Position numbers and translations under genes: made by a program | The notes under the pieces: model-generated | Told to the model about the DNA's origin: nothing | The model's input: only the letters and a program-made list of their open reading frames with translations | Database searches by the model: none | In this document: positions 1-9,909 of the stretch, piece by piece | How positions within the stretch are numbered: position 1 is the first letter of the stretch | Layout: every line of letters begins with the position of its first letter | DNA from: Gemmatimonadota bacterium | GTDB lineage: Bacteria; Gemmatimonadota; Gemmatimonadetes; Longimicrobiales; Gaopeijiaceae | Direction: 5' to 3' | NCBI GenBank assembly: GCA_028874905.1 | Contig: JAPPGZ010000049.1 | Location: forward strand, 1 to 52,582 | DNA length: 52,582 nucleotides

Positions 1-190
1 CGCGACGAAGGGCCAGTAGCAGCGCTACGGGCCCGAGGAGCAACGCAGAGCGCGGTCCTGACAACCCAAAATGTATACCAAACATGACATTATGTAAACT
101 TTACTTTACAGCGTGAGGAAGTGAGGCCGAGCGGCCGGCCCGGATGCATCGCCGCTCGAATGCCGGGGAGATTTTGTCCACGGACTGTCA
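1..190. repeat. Dispersed MITE-like element, copy A (left end outside window)
   Basis: Bases 1-51 match the middle of copy C (from about 32869). Bases 141-186 match its right part and end in the same terminal sequence TTTTGTCCACGG. Between the matching parts this copy carries about 85 extra bases, including an AT-rich island at 66-110 that copy C lacks. The right terminus falls 2-3 nt beyond the stop codon of the mutase gene, which reads toward it. No transposase is encoded, so it is non-autonomous or purely structural. Confidence 0.7.
93..110. promoter_or_regulatory. AT-rich dyad TGTAAA-N6-TTTACA inside repeat copy A
   Basis: Within very GC-rich DNA, 93-110 reads TGTAAA CTTTAC TTTACA, a perfect 6-bp inverted repeat with a 6-nt centre that itself contains a direct repeat of TTTAC. 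It sits in a 45-nt AT-rich island (66-110), absent from the other copies of the element. Its size and symmetry fit an operator for a dimeric regulator, or a promoter region for a gene left of the window. No cognate regulator is visible. Confidence 0.3.
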
Positions 191-192
191 GG

Positions 193-1740
193 TCACGCAC
201 CCGCGCCGTAGGTCCCCCACACCCTCCTGAGTGCGTCGCTGATCTCGCCGAGCGTGGCCTCGGACTTCACGGCGTCGACCATCACGGGCAGCAGGTTCCC
301 GTCTCCGCGCGCGACCTCCTTCAACCGGCTCAGCTGCCGTTCCACCGAGCGGGTGTCGCGGTTCGCCTTGAGTCTGCCCAGCGCCTCGATCTGACGCGAT
401 TCAAGCTGCCCAAAGCCGGGCCCGGCAGGAGGTTCCACAAGATCCTCGGTCTCGTACCGGTTTACGCCCACGACCACCCTCTTTCCCGATTCGACGTCGA
501 GCTGGTGTTCGTACGCAATGCGGTGGATCTCATCCTGCATGAACTCGATGGCCTGCGAGGCGCCGCCAAGTTCATCGATCCGCCCCATGTGGGCCAGCGC
601 CTCCGCCTCTATCCGGTCCGTCAGGTGTTCGACAAGAAAGCTGCCACCCAGGGGATCGATCCGGTCCGCCACGCCCGACTCCTCGGCCAGGATCTGTTGG
701 GTTCGCAGGGCCAGGGCGGCGGCCTCCGCCGTGGGCAGTGCGAGCGCTTCGTCGTACCCGTTGGTGTGCAGCGATTGGGTGCCGCCGAGCACGGCGGCCA
801 GGGCCTGGACCGCCACGCGAATCACATTGTTCATCGGTTGCTGCGCCGTCAGCGTCGATCCCCCGGTCTGGGTGTGGAAGCGCAACTTGCATGATCGGTC
901 GGAAGCGCCGAAACGCTCCCTCATGGCGCGGGCCCAGATCCGGCGCGCCGCGCGAAACTTGGACACTTCCTCGAACAGGTCGCTATGGGCAGCGAAGAAG
1001 AAGGACATGCGGGGCGCGAAATCCTCGAGCGCGATGCCGCGGGCCCGCGCGCGCCGCACGTATTCCAATCCGTTCGCGAGGGTGAAGGCGATCTCCTGGG
1101 CCGCCGTCGAACCGGCTTCGCGCATGTGGTAGCCCGAGACCGAGATCGCGTTCCAGCGAGGCAATTCCCGCGCGCAGAAGGATATCAGATCGCCGACCAG
1201 CCGAAGCGAGGGCTCTACCGGATAGATGTACGTTCCCCGGGCGATGTACTCCTTGAGCACATCGTTCTGGACGGTGCCGCGCAACTGCTGCCTCGGCACG
1301 CCGGCCTCGTCCGCCACGGCGGTGTACAGCGCGAGCAGAATGGGAGCCGTGGCGTTGATGGTCATCGAGCACGAGACGGCGCCCACGTCGATGCCGCGGA
1401 AAAGTGTGCGCATGTCGGCCAGGGAATCGATGGCAACGCCGACGCGGCCCACCTCCCCCGCAGCCACGGGAGCGTCCGAGTCGTAGCCCATCTGAGTGGG
1501 GAGGTCGAAGGCCACCGAAAGCCCCGTCGTCCCCTGGCCGAGCAGAAAGTGATAGCGCTCGTTGGTCTCCTCGGCGGTGCCGAAGCCCGCGTACTGCCGC
1601 ATGGTCCAGCGCCGCCCAAGGTACATTGTGCGGTGGATACCGCGCGTGTAGGGGAACGCGCCCGGGTCGCCGAGATCCTCGCCCGTCTCAAAGCCCGTGG
1701 GCAAGCGGTCGTAGGCGGCGGAGTCGTCCTGCGCGCTCAC
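193..1740 (-). CDS. Methylmalonyl-CoA mutase-type acyl-CoA mutase, large (catalytic) subunit
   Basis: Catalyses the B12-dependent carbon-skeleton rearrangement of an acyl-CoA, most likely (R)-methylmalonyl-CoA to succinyl-CoA, in the cytoplasm. The 515-residue protein matches the TIM-barrel half of the family throughout: RQYAGFG near residue 50 with the tyrosine typical of methylmalonyl-CoA mutases, then [40 protein letters not shown] and [15 protein letters not shown]. It stops where the B12-binding domain would begin, so it belongs to the two-subunit type; the small cobalamin-binding subunit is not in the window. The chosen start is a GTG overlapping the upstream biotin-carrier stop (GTGA), giving translational coupling. 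The upstream carboxylase genes make methylmalonyl-CoA the probable substrate. Isobutyryl- or hydroxyisobutyryl-CoA mutase are the alternatives. Confidence 0.88.
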   Translation of the reverse strand: MSAQDDSAAYDRLPTGFETGEDLGDPGAFPYTRGIHRTMYLGRRWTMRQYAGFGTAEETNERYHFLLGQGTTGLSVAFDLPTQMGYDSDAPVAAGEVGRVGVAIDSLADMRTLFRGIDVGAVSCSMTINATAPILLALYTAVADEAGVPRQQLRGTVQNDVLKEYIARGTYIYPVEPSLRLVGDLISFCARELPRWNAISVSGYHMREAGSTAAQEIAFTLANGLEYVRRARARGIALEDFAPRMSFFFAAHSDLFEEVSKFRAARRIWARAMRERFGASDRSCKLRFHTQTGGSTLTAQQPMNNVIRVAVQALAAVLGGTQSLHTNGYDEALALPTAEAAALALRTQQILAEESGVADRIDPLGGSFLVEHLTDRIEAEALAHMGRIDELGGASQAIEFMQDEIHRIAYEHQLDVESGKRVVVGVNRYETEDLVEPPAGPGFGQLESRQIEALGRLKANRDTRSVERQLSRLKEVARGDGNLLPVMVDAVKSEATLGEISDALRRVWGTYGAGA

Positions 1741-2267
1741 AGCCGCTTCGCCTCGCCGAACTCCACCAGGATCTGACCCTTTTCCACGGCCTCGCCGGGG
1801 GCAACGAGGATCCGCTCCACCCGTGCGGCGGCCGTCGCCCGCAATTCGTTCTCCATCTTCATCGCCTCCACGATCACAACCGCGGCGCCCGGTTCCACGA
1901 TCTCGCCCGTCTCCACGGCAACCTGCACGATGAGGCCCGGCATGGGCGCCTTGAGGGCGGTTGCTCCGCGTTCGCTTCCGGTGTCTGCCGACAGCGCCCG
2001 CACCCGCGCCGTTCGGGCGTCCAGGACCTCCGCGCTCACGCGGTCGCCACCCAGGTCGAATTCCCAGAGGCCGCCGGCCCGTGCTTCCGCGTACACCGCC
2101 CAAGGCTTCCCGTCCAGGATCAGAGCTCGCATACGGGTCGGACCGGGCCCGGAAAGCGAGCACTCATGCCCGGCGCCGTCGATCAGGACCCGTCCGTCCA
2201 CGCCGACGACGACATCGTGCGTCTCTCCCGCTACGGACACAACGTAGCGCGACCCGGTTCGATCCAT
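1737..2267 (-). CDS. Biotin carboxyl carrier protein of acyl-CoA carboxylase
   Basis: Carries the carboxybiotin arm between the biotin carboxylase and carboxyltransferase of the acyl/propionyl-CoA carboxylase encoded around it. The 176-residue protein ends in a biotinyl/lipoyl domain (about residues 105-172) with APMPGLI and the biotinylation motif EAMKMENEL, in which the lysine is modified. About 100 N-terminal residues resemble the linker and BT region that normally joins biotin carboxylase and BCCP in a single alpha subunit. Here they are two genes: the carboxylase stops at 2282 and this ATG lies 14 nt further on. The start ATG 2267 has a GAGG-like site about 10 nt upstream; a TTG just before it is possible. 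Its stop overlaps the start of the mutase. Confidence 0.85.
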   Translation of the reverse strand: MDRTGSRYVVSVAGETHDVVVGVDGRVLIDGAGHECSLSGPGPTRMRALILDGKPWAVYAEARAGGLWEFDLGGDRVSAEVLDARTARVRALSADTGSERGATALKAPMPGLIVQVAVETGEIVEPGAAVVIVEAMKMENELRATAAARVERILVAPGEAVEKGQILVEFGEAKRL

Positions 2268-2281
2268 TGCCCGAGGCAACC

Positions 2282-3799
2282 TCAACCGTTCCCGTCGGGA
2301 ATCGGGGCGACCCACGGGGCCGTCCCGGCGCGCCAATCGGAAAACCGGACGCCGCGGCGCCCAATCCGCGGCGCCGGAGTTGCGGCGCGGCGCCCATGCT
2401 CCAACAGCGCCGCCGCCGCCACCGCAGCCGTACGTGAGGCGTCGTCGAGTCCGGTGTCGAACAGTTCCGGGTGTTCGGTCAGGTACGCGGTCGAGAGCCG
2501 CCCCGCGAGAAAATCGGGTTCGTCCAGTACCCGACGCAGGAGCGGAGTACAGGTCGAAACGCCGGCGATCGCCAACTCCCCCAAAGCACGTCTCATGCGC
2601 CGGATCGCCGACTCGCGGTCGGGGGCCCATGTGATCAGCTTGCCGAGCAACGGATCATAGTGAAGGCCGATCTCGTTGCCCACTCCGATGCCGCCGTCCC
2701 ACCGAACTCCGGGACCTCCCGGAATGGCCAGGTGGCGCACAGTCCCCGTCGCGGGGAGAAACCCGTCAAAAGGCGACTCGCTGGTAATGCGGCACTCGAT
2801 CGCGTGCCCACGCAGCGGGATCTCCGACTGCCGCATCGGCAACCCGTCTCCGGAAGCCACGCGGAACTGCCATTCGACCAGGTCGACGCCCGTGACGAAC
2901 TCCGTAACCGGGTGCTCAACCTGCAGGCGCGTGTTCATCTCCAGGAAGAAGAACTCTTCGTCCCGGTAGAGAAACTCGACCGTGCCCGCTCCGATGTAGT
3001 TCACCGCGTGTGCCGCGCGGACCGCCGCTTCGCCCACGGCTCGGCGTTCCTCGGGACCGAGAAGCGAGGACGGGGCCTCTTCGATCAGCTTCTGATGCCG
3101 TCGCTGGATCGAGCATTCCCGTTCATGGAGATGCACCACGTTGCCGAAGCCGTCGCCGAAGAGCTGCACCTCGATGTGCCGCGGACGCTCCAGAAACCGC
3201 TCCACATAGACGCTGTCGTCGCCGAAAGCCGCCCGCGCCTCGCGGGCAGCGGCGTCAAACGCGGCCGCCACCTCGTCGAGTCGGCGGACTACGCGCATCC
3301 CCTTTCCGCCACCACCCGCCGCGGCCTTGAGCACGACCGGGAGCCCCACCTCGCTGGCCACCTCGCGCGCCTCCGACCCGGAGCCCAGCGGAGACGTCGT
3401 CCCCGGAACGACGGGCACCCCGGCGTCGGCCATGCGGCGGCGCGCCTCCGTCTTATCCCCCATCGCACGGATCGTCTCGGCTGCCGGCCCTACGAAGATC
3501 AGCCCCGCCTCCGCAACCGCCCGGGCGAAGTCCGCACGCTCTGCAAGAAACCCATAGCCCGGATGAACCGCGACCGCCCCCGTGGTGCGCGCGGCACGGA
3601 GGACCCTGCCGATGTCAAGGTAGCTCTTCGATGCGGCCGCGGGACCGATGAGGATCGCCTCGTCGGCGTGAACCACATGCGGGGAGTCCCGGTCCGCCTC
3701 CGAAAAGACGGCGATGGTACGGATGCCCAGCTCTCGCGCCGCCCGGATTACGCGTAGCGCGATTTCACCCCGGTTGGCGACAAGTACCGATTCGATCAT
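2282..3799 (-). CDS. accC: Biotin carboxylase subunit of acyl-CoA (propionyl-CoA) carboxylase
   Basis: ATP-grasp enzyme that carboxylates biotin on the carrier protein using bicarbonate and ATP. The 505 residues cover the full biotin carboxylase fold: start MIESVLVANRGEIALRVIRA, VHPGYGFLAE, the glycine-rich ATP loop AAAGGGGKGMR, HECSIQRRHQK-type residues (here RECSIQRRHQKLIEEAPS), and the FLEMNTRLQVEHPVTE catalytic segment. About 50 C-terminal residues extend past the usual 450-residue length, a leftover of the alpha-subunit linker. A clear GGAGAGG site lies 9 nt before the ATG. Gene order with the carboxyltransferase, carrier and mutase points to propionyl-CoA as substrate rather than only acetyl-CoA. 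Confidence 0.93.
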   Translation of the reverse strand: MIESVLVANRGEIALRVIRAARELGIRTIAVFSEADRDSPHVVHADEAILIGPAAASKSYLDIGRVLRAARTTGAVAVHPGYGFLAERADFARAVAEAGLIFVGPAAETIRAMGDKTEARRRMADAGVPVVPGTTSPLGSGSEAREVASEVGLPVVLKAAAGGGGKGMRVVRRLDEVAAAFDAAAREARAAFGDDSVYVERFLERPRHIEVQLFGDGFGNVVHLHERECSIQRRHQKLIEEAPSSLLGPEERRAVGEAAVRAAHAVNYIGAGTVEFLYRDEEFFFLEMNTRLQVEHPVTEFVTGVDLVEWQFRVASGDGLPMRQSEIPLRGHAIECRITSESPFDGFLPATGTVRHLAIPGGPGVRWDGGIGVGNEIGLHYDPLLGKLITWAPDRESAIRRMRRALGELAIAGVSTCTPLLRRVLDEPDFLAGRLSTAYLTEHPELFDTGLDDASRTAAVAAAALLEHGRRAATPAPRIGRRGVRFSDWRAGTAPWVAPIPDGNG

Positions 3800-3845
3800 T
3801 GTCTGGCCTCTCCGGGGCCTGAACGGGGGTTTTTGGGGCTGGAAG

Positions 3846-4796
3846 CTACCCGATGGTACCCTGGATCACAGTCTCCGCGCCATCCCGCCAGATTCGGAAC
3901 GCGACCTCCTCGCCCTCCTCGTACGACCGCAGGATCCGTCCGAACTGCGCGGCACTCCGGACCCGCCGGCCATCGACGTCAACCACGACATCGCCGGGGC
4001 GGAGCCCAAGCGAGGAACCTGCGTCGGCGTCGGCGACGAGCACTCCCTCCTCCGTACCGAAGTAAGCACCGAGACCGGGGTTGAGTTCGACCAGCTCGAG
4101 ACCGTGGGCGCGGTCCTGCCACTCCCACGTCAGCTCACGGTATCCCCGAAAAAGGTCGGGCGGCTCCGGAGGATCGACGGTTGGAGCGTCCCATTGGATA
4201 TTCCAGTCCATATCCCGGTATTGGTCACGCACGCGGTCGGCCATGTCGCGCATCCGGACGCTGAGCCTCGACGGCAGGCCCCACCCTTCGAGTTCTTCGG
4301 GAACTATGGCAAAAGCGAGCGATTCACCGTCCCGGTCCACCGCGATCTCGATCTCTTCACCCTCTTCCAGTTCCCTTATCAGTGCGATAAGGCGCTGGCC
4401 CGGCAGCGACGTGCGCCGGTTGAAGTCCATCTCGTCTTCACCATCCAGGGGCTGCGTAAGGTCCAGGCCGGCCGCCCCCACGATGATGTCGCCCTCGCGA
4501 ATGCCGGCCCGGTCGGCCGGGCCGTCCTCCCTCACACCGATCACGCGGACTCCGACATCGTCAAGGTCCGCGCCCATGTCAAGCGACACGCCGAGCATGG
4601 GCCGTCGTTCGAGGTTCAGGAACGAAACCTGCCCGGGCTCGCCGTCCCAGATGAATGTTCTCACACTCGGCTTGCAGTCACAGTCTTCCTTCTCCTGTGC
4701 CGCGACCGGAGCGGTCAGACTCGACAAGCCGACCACCGCCACGGCGGCGACTCCCGCCGAGATCCAAAAGTCCCTGAAGAATCTTGCCTTGCGCAT
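3846..4796 (-). CDS. Exported protein with two PDZ domains
   Basis: A 316-residue secreted or periplasmic protein of unknown role. The start is set by ATG 4796 with a strong GGGGGGAGA site just upstream; the longer open frame upstream is not gene-like. Residues 1-32 form a signal peptide (RKAR n-region, hydrophobic core, PVAAQ cleavage). A first PDZ domain (about 45-160) contains the LGVSLD carboxylate-binding loop and DGPADRAGIREGDII. A second, C-terminal PDZ domain has GSSLGLRPGDVVVDVDG. A DegP/DegS serine protease domain is absent, so this would be a binding or adaptor protein. Its place between the carboxyltransferase and biotin carboxylase genes is odd; co-regulation rather than shared function is likely. 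Confidence 0.8.
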   Translation of the reverse strand: MRKARFFRDFWISAGVAAVAVVGLSSLTAPVAAQEKEDCDCKPSVRTFIWDGEPGQVSFLNLERRPMLGVSLDMGADLDDVGVRVIGVREDGPADRAGIREGDIIVGAAGLDLTQPLDGEDEMDFNRRTSLPGQRLIALIRELEEGEEIEIAVDRDGESLAFAIVPEELEGWGLPSRLSVRMRDMADRVRDQYRDMDWNIQWDAPTVDPPEPPDLFRGYRELTWEWQDRAHGLELVELNPGLGAYFGTEEGVLVADADAGSSLGLRPGDVVVDVDGRRVRSAAQFGRILRSYEEGEEVAFRIWRDGAETVIQGTIG

Positions 4797-4905
4797 CGTG
4801 TCTCCCCCCGTTGTTTGTCTCCAGCCCCCCGGCGCGCCCGTCAGGCTGTACAGACACTCAGACGCGTGCGAGTGCCAGCCGGGTTGCCCTGTGTGCGACG
4901 CCGCT

Positions 4906-6468
4906 CTACAACGGGATGTTGCCGTGCTTCTTCGGTGGATTCGAGTCGCGCTTGTCACGCAACATGTCCAGCGCGTTGATCAGCCTGGGGCGCGTATCGC
5001 GTGGATCGATCACGTCGTCGACAAACCCCCGGGCCGCCGCGATGTACGGATTCGCGAACTTCTCCCGGTATTCCGCCATCCTTGCCTCTGTCGCAGCCTC
5101 CGGGTCTTCGGCCGCGGCAATCTCCTTGCGGAACAGGATCTCCACCGCGCCCTTCGGGCCCATCACCGCGATCTCGGCCGACGGCCAGGCCAGGTTGATG
5201 TCGCCGCGGACGTGCTTCGAGTTCATCACGTCGTAGGCGCCGCCGTACGCCTTGCGAGTGATGACGGTGACCTTGGGCACGGTCGCCTCGCAAAACGCGT
5301 ACAGCAGCTTGGCCCCGTGCCGGATGATGCCGCCGTGTTCCTGCGCGACGCCGGGCAGAAAGCCGGGGACATCTTCAAGCACGACCAGGGGGATGTTGAA
5401 GGCATCGCAAAAGCGCACGAAGCGGGCGCCCTTGTCCGACGCGTCGATGTCCAGAACGCCGGCCAGGACGGCGGGCTGATTGGCCACGATCCCGACCGAA
5501 TGACCCCCGACATGAGCGAATCCCGTGACCAGGTTGCGCGCGAATCCAGCGTGGACCTCGTAGAACTCGTGCCCGTCGGCTATTTCATGAATGACCTTGG
5601 TTATGTCATAGGGACGATTTGGGTTATCGGGTATGATCTCTAGTATCTTCTCGCTTCGCCGGGCATGGGAGTCCCGATCCTCTCCGAGAGGAGCGGGCTC
5701 GGCGTTGTTGCGCGGAACGTACCGGAACAACTCGCGCACGGCCGTCAGGCTTTCAGCTTCGCTGTCGTGGGCGAAGTGGGCCACACCGGATGTCTCGGCG
5801 TGAACGTCCGCGCCGCCCAGGCCCTCCATGTCGATTTCCTCGTGAGTCACTGTCTTCACCACCCCCGGCCCCGTCACGAACATGAAGCTCGTTCCCCGCA
5901 CCATGTAGACGAAGTCCGTGATTGCCGGCGAGTAGACGGCCCCGCCCGCGCACGGACCCAGGATCACGCTGATCTGCGGGATAACGCCCGATGCAAGGGT
6001 ATTGCGAAGGAAGATATCGGCGTAGCCACCCAGCGAGACGACACCCTCCTGGATCCGGGCTCCCCCGGAGTCGTTGAGGCCGATCACCGGCGCGCCGTTG
6101 CGCAGCGCCAGATCCTGGATCTTGACGATCTTCTCCGCATGGGCCTCGCTGAGCGATCCGCCGAAGACCGTGAAGTCCTGCGAAAACACGTAGACGAGGC
6201 GACCGTGAATCATCCCGTAGCCGGTGACCACTCCATCACCCAGGTATTTTCGCGAACCAAGCCCGAATTCGGTCGAGCGGTGCGTGACGAACCGGTCCAG
6301 CTCGACAAAGGAATCCTCGTCCAGGAGGAGTTCCAGCCTTTCCCTTGCAGACAGCTTGCCGCGCTCGTGCTGGGCGCGGATACGGGCCTCTCCTCCACCC
6401 AGTTCCGCCCGGCGCTTGAGGGCCTCCAGACGCTCGAGAGATTCGCGCATCGTCATGGCTGACGGCAC
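4906..6468 (-). CDS. pccB: Acyl-CoA (propionyl-CoA) carboxylase carboxyltransferase (beta) subunit
   Basis: Transfers the carboxyl group from carboxybiotin to an acyl-CoA, probably making methylmalonyl-CoA from propionyl-CoA. The 520-residue sequence is collinear with PccB-type carboxyltransferases: [40 protein letters not shown], the first oxyanion-hole loop [20 protein letters not shown] and the second loop [15 protein letters not shown], ending in KHGNIPL, the usual family C-terminus. The start could be GTG 6468, 9 nt after the stop of the upstream lipoprotein gene, or ATG 6456; neither has a strong ribosome site. It is separated from the biotin carboxylase by the PDZ gene but is on the same strand. 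Confidence 0.93.
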   Translation of the reverse strand: MPSAMTMRESLERLEALKRRAELGGGEARIRAQHERGKLSARERLELLLDEDSFVELDRFVTHRSTEFGLGSRKYLGDGVVTGYGMIHGRLVYVFSQDFTVFGGSLSEAHAEKIVKIQDLALRNGAPVIGLNDSGGARIQEGVVSLGGYADIFLRNTLASGVIPQISVILGPCAGGAVYSPAITDFVYMVRGTSFMFVTGPGVVKTVTHEEIDMEGLGGADVHAETSGVAHFAHDSEAESLTAVRELFRYVPRNNAEPAPLGEDRDSHARRSEKILEIIPDNPNRPYDITKVIHEIADGHEFYEVHAGFARNLVTGFAHVGGHSVGIVANQPAVLAGVLDIDASDKGARFVRFCDAFNIPLVVLEDVPGFLPGVAQEHGGIIRHGAKLLYAFCEATVPKVTVITRKAYGGAYDVMNSKHVRGDINLAWPSAEIAVMGPKGAVEILFRKEIAAAEDPEAATEARMAEYREKFANPYIAAARGFVDDVIDPRDTRPRLINALDMLRDKRDSNPPKKHGNIPL

Positions 6469-6477
6469 CGGCTTCTG

Positions 6478-7776
6478 CTAGCGGGTTCCGGAGTGTGGGC
6501 GCGGATCGACCGGATCCGGCCACTCCTCTTCAGGGAACTCCGTATCGACCGGATGCAGCGAGCCGCCATAGATCCGAACCGGAAAATACTCCCTGGTCAG
6601 TCGACCGTCGGCGAAGGAGTAGCTGCCGGTCACGCCCGTGAAGCGGTGGAGCCGCTCGAGGGCCGCAACAAGGTCCCCGGACGTGCGCCGGCCCGCGCCA
6701 TAAGCCGCCAGGGCCATGCGGAACAGGTCGAAACCCGTCGCCGGCACCATGCTGTGCAACGAGCGCCGAAACCGTCGTTCATAGGCCGCGACAAAGTCCG
6801 CTGGCAGGTCCTCAACCGCGTTGGGAGACAACGAACTGACGGAGATGACCCTGTTGGTATGACGGCGGGCGACACCCTCCATGACGGCGGGTCCCGTCCA
6901 CCCGGCGGTACCGGCAACCTGGACGCCTATGGTGTCGAGGCCAAAAAACGCAATTTGGGGTGCAAGCAGCTCGATGTCGGACGGCGGGGCTGCGACCACC
7001 AGCAACCTGGGAGCAAGCGACTTCGCCTCAAGGAGAGGCTGCTCGAAAGTCGTGGTGCCGGGCAGGTACTCGATGCGCCGCCGCACCGCACCGCCCACCT
7101 CCCGGAACGCCTCCGCGAAAGCTGTCGCTTCCAGTGTTTCGCCGGGGCTGCGCGGGTGGATGACGACCGCGTCGAAATAGCCGAGGCCCGTCGCCGCGTC
7201 GGCGAGAACCAGCCCCGCCGCGGGATCCCCGGCGCCCATGCTGTAGACACCCCTGTGTCCGCCAGGAAGATCCCGTGCGGTCGGCGAGAAAAACGTCAGG
7301 TTTCTCGGCGCGACCTCCGATGCCGCGCGCACGTTTCCGGTCGCCAACGGGCCGAGTATGGCGACGGCACCCTGCTCCACGAGGGATGAAAGCCCGCGCA
7401 CGCTGCCCGAGGCCGTGCCACCGTTGTCCTCCACGACGAACTGCACGTTCACGCCCGCCCGACGGGCCAGATCGACCGCAACCTCGACACCATCCAGGAA
7501 CATCCGTGCGTACTGCCGGCTGGATGGCGATCCCGACATGGGCAGCAACGCGCCAATGACTGGGGCTGCCTGCGACAATGTGGTGAAGTCCAACGCTGCG
7601 TCGTCCGGCATTCCCGCATCCGGACCGTCGACAGCGCGCTCCGAAGCGTCCGCCGGGGGGGCCGAGGTTTCGCGCTCGGGTCCAGGTGTGGGACTCGGTG
7701 CCGAAGCGACGCATGCCAGAACGAAGCCGGCGAGCAATGTGGCCTTGGCCACGCGCTGTGGCGATCCCGTGTCCAT
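6478..7776 (-). CDS. LpoA/LivK-like periplasmic-binding lipoprotein
   Basis: A 432-residue protein with a type 1 periplasmic-binding fold. The family includes branched-chain amino-acid binding proteins and LpoA-type activators of penicillin-binding proteins. The N-terminus carries a lipoprotein-type signal with a FVLAC lipobox near residue 21, followed by a Pro/Thr/Ser-rich linker. The binding-protein core begins about residue 55 (IGALLPMSGSPS) with typical elements AVAILGPLATGNVRAASEVA and FDAVVIHP. ATG 7776 is preceded by GGAG. It lies 35 nt downstream of rpsA and 9 nt upstream of the carboxyltransferase start. No permease or ATPase genes flank it, which favours an envelope or peptidoglycan role over amino-acid import. 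That reading is inferred. Confidence 0.7.
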   Translation of the reverse strand: MDTGSPQRVAKATLLAGFVLACVASAPSPTPGPERETSAPPADASERAVDGPDAGMPDDAALDFTTLSQAAPVIGALLPMSGSPSSRQYARMFLDGVEVAVDLARRAGVNVQFVVEDNGGTASGSVRGLSSLVEQGAVAILGPLATGNVRAASEVAPRNLTFFSPTARDLPGGHRGVYSMGAGDPAAGLVLADAATGLGYFDAVVIHPRSPGETLEATAFAEAFREVGGAVRRRIEYLPGTTTFEQPLLEAKSLAPRLLVVAAPPSDIELLAPQIAFFGLDTIGVQVAGTAGWTGPAVMEGVARRHTNRVISVSSLSPNAVEDLPADFVAAYERRFRRSLHSMVPATGFDLFRMALAAYGAGRRTSGDLVAALERLHRFTGVTGSYSFADGRLTREYFPVRIYGGSLHPVDTEFPEEEWPDPVDPRPHSGTR

Positions 7777-7811
7777 CGTCTCCACGAAAACCCGCCGGTG
7801 CGGCCTCCTGA

Positions 7812-9692
7812 TCAATCGGATGTTGCGGGCTGCTCCCGGGTAGCGTCCGCCGCATCCCCCTCCGTGATGTTTGCCGCTTCCCCGTCGGCTGCGTCTACCG
7901 CAGCCTCCTCGGCAACATCCGTCGCTGCCACATCGCCTGCAACGTCGGCCGCTTCCTCCTCCTCGGTCGCGTCGGACCGACGCCTTCCTTCGGGCGCAGC
8001 AAGCACCTCGAGCACGATGCGACGCTCGGCCGCGTCCGATGCAATTACCCGGATGGGGACTACATCGCCAGCGAAATAGCGATCTTCGATCTGGTCCGCC
8101 GGAACTGCCGAATGAGAGCCCGGCACGAAACCCTCCACGCCATCGCCCAGGTCCACGATCAGGCCTCTGTCCTGGATTCGCACGACGCGGCCGTCCTGCT
8201 CGTAGTCCTTGTGGAAGCGCGAGACCAGCTGCGGCCACGGATCGTCGTACAACTGCTTGATCCCCAGGGAGATCCGCTTGTTGTCCGAATCCACGTCAAG
8301 CACCATGACGTCCACGGTCTCACCCTTTTGCACCACCTCCGACGGGTGCTCGACCCGTCGCGTCCAACTCATGTCGGAAACGTGCACGAGCCCATCGATT
8401 CCCGGCTCGATTTCGACGAACGCGCCGAAGGAAGTCAGGTTGCGCACGGTGCCGGTCAACCTGGTCCCGGTCGGATACTTGAGCGGCAGGGCCAGCCACG
8501 GATCCTCCTCGATCTGCTTCATGCCGAGGGAAATCTTCTGGTCCTTCGGGTCCACCTTCAGCACCACCGCCTCGATCTCGTCGCCGATCGACACGAGCTT
8601 GGACGGGTGCCGCACATTGCGGGTCCAGGACATCTCGGAGATGTGAACCAGGCCCTCGACACCCTTCTGAAGCTCCACGAACGCTCCGTAGTTCGTGATC
8701 GAAACCACCTTGCCCCGGACGCGGGCGCCCACGGGATAGCGCTCCTCGATATCCGTCCAGGGATACGGCAGCAGCTGTTTCAGTCCCAGCGAAATGCGCT
8801 CGCGGTCCCAGTCGATGTCCAGCACCTTGATGTCGAGACGCGCGCCGATATTCACCACCTCCGAGGGGTGGCCGACCCGGCCCCACGACATGTCGGTGAT
8901 GTGGAGCAGGCCGTCGAGACCGCCGAGATCGATGAACGCCCCGAAGTCCGTGATGTTCTTGACGACGCCCTCGCGCACCTGGCCGGTGAGAAGCTCCTTG
9001 ACCAGCGTGGAGCGCTTTTTCTTGCGCTCGCGTTCGAGAATGACGCGCCGCGACACGACGATGTTCCGCCGGCGCTTGTTCAGCTTGATGATCTTGAAAT
9101 CGTAGGTCTCGCCGATCAGATCCTCGATGTTCGGAACCCGGCGAAGCGCGATCTGGGAACCGGGGAGGAAGGCATCGACGCCCATGATGTCGACCGTCAC
9201 ACCTCCCTTGATCTTGCGCGTCAGGAGCCCCTTCACGGGCTGGTCGTTCTCGAACGCGTCCTTGATCAGCTCCCAGACCCTGAGGAAATCCGCCTTCTTC
9301 TTGGACAGGACGACGACACCGTCCTCGTCCTCGAGGCTCTCGAGAAGCACTTCAACATCCTGCCCCGGCTCGATGGCGTCGGGATCCTTGAACTCTTCGA
9401 GCGGTACGGCGCCCTCGCTCTTGAAGCCGAACTCGAGGATTACGGAAGACTCGGTCGTGCGGAGCACCCTGGCCTGCACGACCTGACCCTCACGGATGTC
9501 GCCGCGGGCGGTCTGGTGCTCCGAGAGCATCGCCTCGAAGTCGTCGCGAGAGACGTCGAGGACCTCTTCGCCATATGGATCGTTGAACAGCTCGGGTGAG
9601 ATTTCGCCTGGAAGCCCGGAGCCGTCAACAGGGGTTTCGGTAGTGGGACCGGGGCCGTCGGGGGCCGTTTGAGATTCCTGGGATTCGTTCAT
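7812..9692 (-). CDS. rpsA: Ribosomal protein S1
   Basis: Binds mRNA on the 30S subunit and supports translation initiation. About 626 residues with six S1 (OB-fold) repeats from about residue 69 to 560. Repeats 3-5 are the best conserved, with NITDFGAFIDLGGLDGLLHI, NYGAFVELQKGVEGLVHISE and SFGAFVEIEPGIDGLVHVSD, each followed by a Met-Ser-Trp and an RISLGLKQ-like end. Repeats 1 and 2 are more diverged, as usual. After repeat 6 comes a 60-residue Ala/Asp/Glu-rich tail without a fold signature. Start ATG 9692 or in-frame ATG 9701; neither has a good Shine-Dalgarno. The 217-nt gap before it, downstream of aroA-cmk, probably holds its own promoter, but I could not pick a convincing one. Confidence 0.95.
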   Translation of the reverse strand: MNESQESQTAPDGPGPTTETPVDGSGLPGEISPELFNDPYGEEVLDVSRDDFEAMLSEHQTARGDIREGQVVQARVLRTTESSVILEFGFKSEGAVPLEEFKDPDAIEPGQDVEVLLESLEDEDGVVVLSKKKADFLRVWELIKDAFENDQPVKGLLTRKIKGGVTVDIMGVDAFLPGSQIALRRVPNIEDLIGETYDFKIIKLNKRRRNIVVSRRVILERERKKKRSTLVKELLTGQVREGVVKNITDFGAFIDLGGLDGLLHITDMSWGRVGHPSEVVNIGARLDIKVLDIDWDRERISLGLKQLLPYPWTDIEERYPVGARVRGKVVSITNYGAFVELQKGVEGLVHISEMSWTRNVRHPSKLVSIGDEIEAVVLKVDPKDQKISLGMKQIEEDPWLALPLKYPTGTRLTGTVRNLTSFGAFVEIEPGIDGLVHVSDMSWTRRVEHPSEVVQKGETVDVMVLDVDSDNKRISLGIKQLYDDPWPQLVSRFHKDYEQDGRVVRIQDRGLIVDLGDGVEGFVPGSHSAVPADQIEDRYFAGDVVPIRVIASDAAERRIVLEVLAAPEGRRRSDATEEEEAADVAGDVAATDVAEEAAVDAADGEAANITEGDAADATREQPATSD

Positions 9693-9909
9693 GGCATGCA
9701 TCGCCGGCTTCAAGGCCGGCGCTCCGGTACGCTTGCCGGCCCGTGGAACGCGCGGGAGGCCGGGTTGAATGAAGATCAAGGCTGGGCAGACCCACCCGCA
9801 GTGGTACGCCGCCGGTCTGTTTCCTCACGGGATCACCAGGACCGCGGAGCTGGGCCCACGGTCGTTCCCGACAGAGGGTATAGTCTTGAAGGATAGTGCA
9901 ATTCGGCGA

